From Micropepsaceae bacterium (lineage in GTDB: Bacteria > Pseudomonadota > Alphaproteobacteria > Micropepsales > Micropepsaceae), in the NCBI GenBank assembly GCA_025450355.1, contig JANWHR010000074.1, forward strand, positions 1-7,546: a DNA stretch of 7,546 nucleotides, in the 5' to 3' direction. Below, piece after piece: positions 1 to 4,563 of this stretch. Position 1 is the first letter of the stretch, and every line of letters starts with the position of its first letter. The notes under the pieces are model-generated. The model was not told the DNA's origin and ran no database searches. It saw only the letters and a list, made by a program, of their open reading frames with translations. Both the position numbers and the translations under genes were made by a program.

Positions 1-19
1 CCCCCCCGCGGGGGAAAAA

Positions 20-1135
20 TCAGTTTCGTCGGGCGGTTCTGCGGCTGTCGAGCAGAAGCCAGATTTTCCGGCAGAGCTCTTCCAGATCGGACAGGCCGAT
101 CTCCCTGTCGCCAATGGCCGTGTGAGGCATGAAAATCACGTTCTTGCCCGAAAAGCGCAGCAGTGGATCGTCCTGGGGCCAGGGTTCCTGATAGCCGGTA
201 TCCATCGCAAGCCCGCCCAGACGCCCGGATTCGAGTGCCCACAGAAGTGATTCGCGGTCCATCAGCGCGGCTCGGGCGGTGTTGATCAGCATGGCGCCAG
301 GTTTCAGCGCCTCAAGTTCCCTGCGGCCGATGATGCCGCGCGTCGAGTCATTCAGCGGCAGTTGCACAATCACGAAATCGGATTGGGTCATCAGGTCTGA
401 GAGCGCGCTGAAGCGCACTCCCAGTTCCAGTTCATCCAGGGCCGCGGCCCGCGTGCGCTGGTGATAAAGAATGCTCATGCCAAAGGCACTGGCGCGGCGC
501 GCAATCTCCCGCCCCACCTCGCCCAACCCGACGATCCCCAAGGTCGCGCCGGCGAGCGTATGAAGATGCGGAATGCGCGCGAAATTCGATGCGCCGGTGT
601 AACGGTAATCATAGGTGCGGATCGGTTGATTTTGACCTTGCCAGAATTCCGCCGTGACCGCACCGTTATAGACAGCGATCTCCCGCGCGAGCGCCGCCAT
701 CAACGAGAAAGCGTGTTCCGCCACCGCGGCGTTCACCTTGCGCGGCAGCTTCAATACGGGAATCCGCCGCTTTGCACAGGCGGCCAGATCAATATTGGAT
801 GTGAGCGCGCCAAATTTCAGCACGATCGCGCCGGGCTTCATGGCGGCCACGGCGCTTTCATCCAGTGGCAGCGATTCCACAACCAGCACATCGCAATCGG
901 GCAACAGCGCGTGCAATTCGGTCTTGGTCCCGGCAAAGCGGACTTCTGCCGGGTAAAGGCCCGGGATGCTGCTTCGGAAATGTTCGCACCGGCCGGCAAA
1001 ATCCGGGATGTCATGCGCGAAGAAATCAGCCACGGCAGACCGCTGCTCGCCGGAGGTCTCGGGATCGAGTATCACGGCAAGAATGCGGAGGAAGTGGTCG
1101 AATTCGACCGCGATGCGCAGATTAGGGACAGCCAT
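20..1135 (-). CDS. D-isomer-specific 2-hydroxyacid dehydrogenase family protein
   Basis: This is a probable NAD(P)-dependent cytoplasmic oxidoreductase that interconverts a 2-hydroxyacid and a 2-oxoacid. It has 371 residues as drawn, slightly longer than the usual 310-340. An N-terminal substrate-binding lobe (about 18-130) is followed by a Rossmann fold with GLGEVG at 203-208. The family's catalytic triad is present: Arg288 in NTARA, Glu317 in YQEPW and His338 in PHTA. The second Rossmann strand ends in YHQRTR (224-229) and lacks the acidic residue typical of NAD-specific members, so NADP use is possible (inference). The substrate cannot be read from sequence. The start is uncertain: ATG at 1135 shares its bases with the divergent gene's ATG, and recognisable homology begins only near residue 18. 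A GTG at residue 21 (about 1075) is an alternative. Family assignment is secure. Confidence 0.93.
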   Translation of the reverse strand: MAVPNLRIAVEFDHFLRILAVILDPETSGEQRSAVADFFAHDIPDFAGRCEHFRSSIPGLYPAEVRFAGTKTELHALLPDCDVLVVESLPLDESAVAAMKPGAIVLKFGALTSNIDLAACAKRRIPVLKLPRKVNAAVAEHAFSLMAALAREIAVYNGAVTAEFWQGQNQPIRTYDYRYTGASNFARIPHLHTLAGATLGIVGLGEVGREIARRASAFGMSILYHQRTRAAALDELELGVRFSALSDLMTQSDFVIVQLPLNDSTRGIIGRRELEALKPGAMLINTARAALMDRESLLWALESGRLGGLAMDTGYQEPWPQDDPLLRFSGKNVIFMPHTAIGDREIGLSDLEELCRKIWLLLDSRRTARRN

Positions 1136-1667
1136 GGCGCGCGTGAGCCTTGTCGGAGAAGAAAATCATCCAGAACTCTCGGAATTGATCACTCGAATTC
1201 GTGGTGCCCGCCGCGGCCGGTTGATCAATATTTACCGGCTGCTTCTGCACAGTCCAGCAATAGCGGAGGCGTGGTTCGGGCTCAACAATGCCGTGCGTTG
1301 GCAGACCGAACTCGATGGCCGGCTGCGCGAGCTTGTGATCATCCGCGTCGCGCATCTTTGCCACGCCCCATACATCCTGAGGCAGCATGTTCCGAAGCTT
1401 GCCGAAGCCGAAGGCGTCAGTCTGGCCGAGTGTGAGGCTCTTGCGAATTGGCGCGACTCGAACCTGTTCAGCGATCGCGAACGCGCAGCGCTGGCCTATG
1501 TGGACGTGGTGACGGCGAACATCGCGTCTGACGCAGCCATGGCGGAGGCGGCGGCGCTCTTTGACGAGCGCCAACTGGTTGAACTGACGGTGCTGACCGG
1601 TGCCTACAACATGCATGCCCGCGTGTTGAATGCGCTCGGGCTCGACTTCGAGAAGCCGGACAACTGA
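1134..1667 (+). CDS. Carboxymuconolactone decarboxylase (CMD/AhpD-like) family protein
   Basis: This 177-residue all-helical protein belongs to the CMD family, which includes 4-carboxymuconolactone decarboxylases and AhpD-like peroxidase partners. The core runs from about 35 to 130, with the characteristic RLRELVIIRVAHLC segment (63-76) followed by Tyr80 and His85 in the spacing typical of the family. Only one cysteine (Cys76) lies at the active-site region, so the AhpD CxxC redox pair is absent and an alkylhydroperoxidase role is unlikely. The C-terminal VLTGAYNMHARVLNALG is typical of the subfamily. The start at 1134 is favoured because MARVSLV matches the usual N-terminus of this subfamily and AGGG lies 7 bases upstream; an open extension back to 966 has no such support. 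The gene is divergent from the hydroxyacid dehydrogenase and heads the plus-strand run. The substrate is unknown; a link to aromatic or lactone breakdown is only suggestive. Confidence 0.9.
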   Translation: MARVSLVGEENHPELSELITRIRGARRGRLINIYRLLLHSPAIAEAWFGLNNAVRWQTELDGRLRELVIIRVAHLCHAPYILRQHVPKLAEAEGVSLAECEALANWRDSNLFSDRERAALAYVDVVTANIASDAAMAEAAALFDERQLVELTVLTGAYNMHARVLNALGLDFEKPDN

Positions 1668-1692
1668 CGAGAGCTGTGCAGCGGGAGTTCAC

Positions 1693-1728
1693 GTTCCCCG
1701 TGCATCCGGAACAAAGCCGTTCCATGCA
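1693..1728 (+). repeat. Overlapping inverted repeats able to form alternative hairpins
   Basis: Between the CMD-family stop (1667) and the small downstream gene lie three related pentamers: GTTCC at 1693-1697, GGAAC at 1708-1712 and GTTCC at 1719-1723. The middle copy can pair with either flanking copy. Pairing with the right copy extends outward: TGCAT at 1701-1705 is complementary to ATGCA at 1724-1728, giving ten base pairs with a two-base bulge (CC at 1706-1707) and a six-base loop. No run of T follows, so this is not a standard intrinsic terminator. It could be an operator, an attenuator-like element or chance. The structure was found by eye and has not been energy-scored. Confidence 0.4.
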
Positions 1729-1731
1729 GCG

Positions 1732-2058
1732 TTGTGCGGCCATGAAGCGTGGCGCCGCAATCCGGAATCCTACCGCTTGGTGAACGAGGCCGCTGCATCC
1801 GGCGCGCGGGGCGCGCTGATCCCTGAGTTTATTCCGGAGCCGCTGGCACGCTGTGCCGCCGGCGAAATCAGCCCCGAATTGGCGCTGATGGAACTGGTTT
1901 CGCAGCTGCGCTCAGACCAGACCGAGGAGGCTCTTGGAAGCGCGATCTGGAACGCGCTTGAGAAACGGGAAGCCATCCGGGCGGAGCGCCTGGCAAAGGT
2001 TCAGCGACTGTGGGATCGCATGCGACAGACGGTGCAAACCCCGCTCGATTTGTTGTAA
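1732..2058 (+). CDS. Small helical hypothetical protein, start unresolved
   Basis: I do not recognise this family. From residue RRNPESYRLVNEAAA onward the reading frame looks coding: third positions become strongly GC-biased from about 1741. The protein is predicted to be mostly helical, with a compact LARCAAGEISPELALMELV core, then a charged helix rich in Glu, Arg and Lys, ending in TVQTPLDLL. It has no signal peptide, membrane segment or catalytic motif. The frame stays open back to ATG 1630, overlapping the CMD-family gene by 38 bases, but that stretch has weaker codon bias. TTG at 1732 (108 residues) is used here; TTG 1777 or GTG 1780 are alternatives. None has a strong ribosome-binding site, which leaves open a degraded gene. 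The CAAGEISPELALMEL core vaguely recalls short N-terminal regions of some alphaproteobacterial methyltransferase-like proteins, but that is unverified. It lies upstream of the hibernation-factor gene on the same strand. Confidence 0.5.
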   Translation: MCGHEAWRRNPESYRLVNEAAASGARGALIPEFIPEPLARCAAGEISPELALMELVSQLRSDQTEEALGSAIWNALEKREAIRAERLAKVQRLWDRMRQTVQTPLDLL

Positions 2059-2141
2059 ACATGGCTGCAGCGTAAGCGGGTCTGGCTGGGCAACCCCGGC
2101 AGTGGGCAAGGCGTTCTGGAGAAGAAGGCCCTGAAGCCGGT

Positions 2142-2146
2142 GGAGG
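2142..2146 (+). promoter_or_regulatory. Ribosome binding site of the HPF-cold-shock gene
   Basis: GGAGG lies six bases before ATG 2153. It is a strong Shine-Dalgarno match that fixes this start and suggests efficient translation. The 94-base gap before it (2059-2152) shows no clear promoter hexamers, FNR/FixK-like TTGAT-N4-ATCAA box or terminator by eye. Confidence 0.75.
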
Positions 2147-2152
2147 AATGAA

Positions 2153-2725
2153 ATGGAAACTCCGCTCGAGATCACATTTCACAACATGAAAAGTTCGGAC
2201 GCGCTGGAGTCAGACATCAAAAAGCGCGTCGCCAAGCTCGAGAAGCTCTACGGACGCATGGTGTCCTGCCGGGTCTCAATCGAGAGCCGGACCCACCAGC
2301 ATCGTACCGGGAACATCTATGAGTGCCACATCGACATGCATCTGCCGCGTCGCCATCTCGCGGTGAGCAGGGAACCTCATCATGTCGGCGAACGTCATGC
2401 CAACACCGATGTTCGGGCCTCGATCCGTGACGCTTTCAAGGCCGCCGAGGCCCAGTTGCGCTCATTCGGCAAAAAACAGGGCGGCGAGGCCAAGCTCCAT
2501 GCCCCGCCTGTCCAGGGCGTGGTGGCAGAACTTTTTGTGGAACGCGACTATGGCTTTATCCTCTCCTCCGAAGGTGGGCGGCTGTATTTCCACCGCAACA
2601 GCGTGATGAACGGGGGGTTCGACAAGCTCAGGCGCGGAGACGGTGTCCAATTCGTTGAAGGCATGGGCGATACGGGACCGACCGCTTCCAGGGTTTGGCC
2701 TGCCGAAGGGCAGCAACGCCACTGA
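2153..2725 (+). CDS. HPF/RaiA-type ribosome hibernation factor with C-terminal cold-shock domain
   Basis: The 190-residue protein has two domains. Residues 1-105 form a ribosome-associated HPF/RaiA (sigma-54 modulation) domain, seen in the helix DIKKRVAKLEKLYGRM (21-36), the strand SCRVSIES and the closing helix NTDVRASIRDAFKAAEAQL. Residues 118-182 form a cold-shock (OB-fold) domain with RNP-like motifs DYGFIL (132-137) and GRLYFHRNSV (142-151). HPF domains bind the 30S decoding region and silence ribosomes in stationary phase. Long HPFs carry a C-terminal dimerisation domain that makes 100S particles; here a nucleic-acid-binding domain takes that place, so 100S formation by that route is not expected (inference). 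Proteins with this architecture occur in other Proteobacteria. It is cytoplasmic and lies in a same-strand run with a DUF2267 gene and the hydrolase-phosphoribosyltransferase fusion, which points to stress or growth-arrest physiology. The exact target of the cold-shock domain cannot be read here. Confidence 0.92.
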   Translation: METPLEITFHNMKSSDALESDIKKRVAKLEKLYGRMVSCRVSIESRTHQHRTGNIYECHIDMHLPRRHLAVSREPHHVGERHANTDVRASIRDAFKAAEAQLRSFGKKQGGEAKLHAPPVQGVVAELFVERDYGFILSSEGGRLYFHRNSVMNGGFDKLRRGDGVQFVEGMGDTGPTASRVWPAEGQQRH

Positions 2726-2780
2726 ACATGTCGCGTTTCCCAACCGCATGATTCGCCCGTCAGGGGCGGAAATACCGGAC

Positions 2781-2786
2781 AGGAGG
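2781..2786 (+). promoter_or_regulatory. Ribosome binding site of the DUF2267 gene
   Basis: AGGAGG, a full Shine-Dalgarno match, lies four bases before ATG 2791 and fixes that start. The 65-base gap after the HPF gene stop also holds a five-pair stem (CGCCC 2754-2758 with GGGCG 2764-2768) without a T-run, so the two genes are probably co-transcribed. Confidence 0.75.
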
Positions 2787-2790
2787 AGCG

Positions 2791-3234
2791 ATGAGTTCCA
2801 CCGGATTAGAGGTCTTCGACAGGACCCTGCAAACCACCCATATCTGGTTGGATGAAATTATCGAGGACCTGGCGACGGACCGCCACACCGCCTGGCATGT
2901 CCTGGGCGCAGTCATCCGCAGCCTGCGCGACCGTCTGCCGCCAGACCTGTCCGCCCATTTGTCGGCGGAACTGCCGCTGCTGGTGCGCGGGATTTATTTT
3001 GAGGGGTGGCGGCCGGGAAAAGAAAACCTGAAGCTGCGATCTCTCGCCGAATTCCTGGAAAAGGTTTCCGATGGAATGTCAGGCACGAAACCGATTGGCT
3101 CCGTCGATGCCGCGAGATCGGTGCTTGCCGTGTTGAACCGGCATCTCGCGCATGGCCAGGCGGATAAAATCCGCCGCGCGCTGCCAGAGGACATTCGCGG
3201 CCTTTGGCCTGATGACGCGACGAGGGCGATGTAG
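2791..3234 (+). CDS. DUF2267 domain-containing protein
   Basis: This 147-residue, largely helical soluble protein matches the DUF2267 family over nearly its full length. Diagnostic features are the N-terminal FDRTLQTTHIWLDEI segment (9-23) and HTAWHVLGAVIRSLRDRLP (32-50), followed by AELPLLVRGIYFEGWRP (59-75). The C-terminal half (about 105-140) carries a second helical unit with LNRHLAHGQADKIRRALPEDIRGLWP, typical of the domain. The biochemical function of DUF2267 is not established. Family members commonly sit beside stress, hibernation and universal-stress genes, as here. It has no signal peptide or membrane segment. Its TAG stop is directly followed by the ATG of the next gene (TAGATG at 3232-3237), so translation of the pair is probably coupled. 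Family assignment is confident; role is unknown. Confidence 0.88.
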   Translation: MSSTGLEVFDRTLQTTHIWLDEIIEDLATDRHTAWHVLGAVIRSLRDRLPPDLSAHLSAELPLLVRGIYFEGWRPGKENLKLRSLAEFLEKVSDGMSGTKPIGSVDAARSVLAVLNRHLAHGQADKIRRALPEDIRGLWPDDATRAM

Positions 3235-4542
3235 ATGCGCGCGGGTCCGGAGCCTGTTGCGGTCCGGATAGCACCTGAAAATCTGGACGGCCTGCTCGGC
3301 ATTCCCGACAACCCCCGGGGCGTTGTGATCTTCGCGCATGGCAGCGGCAGTGGCCGGTTGAGTCCGCGAAACAATCAGGTCGCGGCCGGCCTGCGCGAAG
3401 CCGCCTTTGCCACTCTGATGCTTGATCTGCTTCGGCCCGAAGAAGAACTGGATCGCGATAACGTCTTCGACATCGGCCTGCTCGCATCGCGGTTGGTGTC
3501 GGCGACCGGCTGGGCACGCGCCCGGCCCGAACTGGCCGGGCTCAACATTGGCTATTTCGGTGCAAGCACCGGCGCGGCCGCTGCGCTGGTTGCCGCGGCA
3601 ACTCTGAAGGATGAAATCGCCGCCGTGGTGTCGCGTGGAGGCCGGCCAGATCTGGCGGGCGGTGCGCTGGATGAGGTGCACTGTCCGACACTGTTGATTG
3701 TTGGCGGTGCCGATGGTGGCGTCATCCAACTCAATGAAGCCGCGCGAGACCGCCTCTCCTGCGTGAACGGGCTCGTCCTCATTCCCGGGGCAACGCATCT
3801 GTTCGAAGAACCCGGTGCGCTGGATCAGGTACTGGAACATGCGGTTGGCTGGTTTTCGCGCTATCTGCGGAGGCAATCGGGATGGCCCGCCCATGGGCAA
3901 TTTTCCGGCCGTAGCGAGGCCGGACAAAAACTGGCGCATGCGCTTCAGCACCTGCAGGGAAGCGCGCCGGTTGTATTGGCACTCCCGCGTGGCGGGGTCC
4001 CGGTCGGCTTCGAAATTGCGAAAGCGATGAATGCGCCCCTGCAGGTGGTGATGGCGCGAAAAATCGGCGCACCCAACCAGCCGGAACTCGGATTGGGCGC
4101 CGTGGTGGACGGCGCGCACCCACAGGTCGTGCTCAATGAAGAACTGGTGCAGGCGCTGAATCCTGGCGAGCAGTATCTGTACGATGAAGAGCAGCGGCAG
4201 CTTCGCGAAATTGCGCGGCGGAAGGCACTGTACGGCATATCCGGGCCGCAGATCGAACTGGCCGGGCGCACGGTGATTGTGGTGGATGATGGCATCGCGA
4301 CCGGCGGAACGATGAAAGCGGTGTTGCAGGCGCTGCGAAAGGAGCCACACGGCCGAATCATACTGGCGGTGCCCGTAGCGCCGCCGGACACGCTACGCGA
4401 ACTCTCGCCGCTCGCCGATGAGGTCGTTTGTCTGATGACGCCGGAGCCCTTTTATGCGGTGGGCGCGCATTATCGCGATTTCACCCAGACCAGCGATACG
4501 CAAGTGATTGATCTGCTCCAGCGCGCGCGAGCCTCCGCTTGA
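3235..4542 (+). CDS. Bifunctional dienelactone-hydrolase-like / phosphoribosyltransferase fusion protein
   Basis: The 435-residue protein has two domains. Residues 8-212 form an alpha/beta hydrolase of the dienelactone hydrolase type: HGSGSG (35-40) as the oxyanion-region loop, nucleophile elbow GASTG with Ser111, probable acid Asp160 in GGADGG, and His188 in GATHLF. After a short linker (213-226), residues 227-435 form a type I phosphoribosyltransferase domain, with LALPRGGVPVGFEIA (248-262), ARKIGAPNQPELGLGAV (274-290) and the PRPP-binding loop VIVVDDGIATGGT (347-359). All expected catalytic residues are present, so both halves may be active; substrates are unknown. Rv0571c of the mycobacterial DosR dormancy regulon combines the same two domains, as I recall with the phosphoribosyltransferase first, so the order here appears reversed. 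The ATG abuts the DUF2267 stop, implying translational coupling. It is convergent with the M16 protease gene, with a 21-base gap. No frameshift is seen at the domain junction. Confidence 0.9.
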   Translation: MRAGPEPVAVRIAPENLDGLLGIPDNPRGVVIFAHGSGSGRLSPRNNQVAAGLREAAFATLMLDLLRPEEELDRDNVFDIGLLASRLVSATGWARARPELAGLNIGYFGASTGAAAALVAAATLKDEIAAVVSRGGRPDLAGGALDEVHCPTLLIVGGADGGVIQLNEAARDRLSCVNGLVLIPGATHLFEEPGALDQVLEHAVGWFSRYLRRQSGWPAHGQFSGRSEAGQKLAHALQHLQGSAPVVLALPRGGVPVGFEIAKAMNAPLQVVMARKIGAPNQPELGLGAVVDGAHPQVVLNEELVQALNPGEQYLYDEEQRQLREIARRKALYGISGPQIELAGRTVIVVDDGIATGGTMKAVLQALRKEPHGRIILAVPVAPPDTLRELSPLADEVVCLMTPEPFYAVGAHYRDFTQTSDTQVIDLLQRARASA

Positions 4543-4563
4543 ATCCAACCAAACGGGAACCCT

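Noticed and set aside
1..19. Perfect GC palindrome (C5-GC-G5 at 3-14) next to five A residues just after the dehydrogenase stop
   Set aside because: On the dehydrogenase strand the T-run precedes the stem instead of following it, the loop would be very tight, and the sequence beyond is outside the window, so a terminator cannot be claimed.
1219..1229. TTGATCAA palindrome resembling an FNR/FixK half-site pair
   Set aside because: It lies inside the CMD-family gene and lacks the four-base spacer of a real TTGAT-N4-ATCAA box.
461..1435. A 324-codon plus-strand frame across the dehydrogenase and the start of the CMD-family gene
   Set aside because: It lies opposite and out of frame with two convincing genes and reads as low-complexity, Arg-rich sequence without domain features.
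2754..2768. Five-pair stem CGCCC/GGGCG between the HPF and DUF2267 genes
   Set aside because: It is short, has no T-run and is expected by chance in GC-rich DNA.
3079..4350. A 423-codon open frame antisense to the DUF2267 and fusion genes
   Set aside because: It is a shadow caused by GC-rich third positions of the real plus-strand genes. The translation has no recognisable domain, and the opposite strand has two clear protein families.
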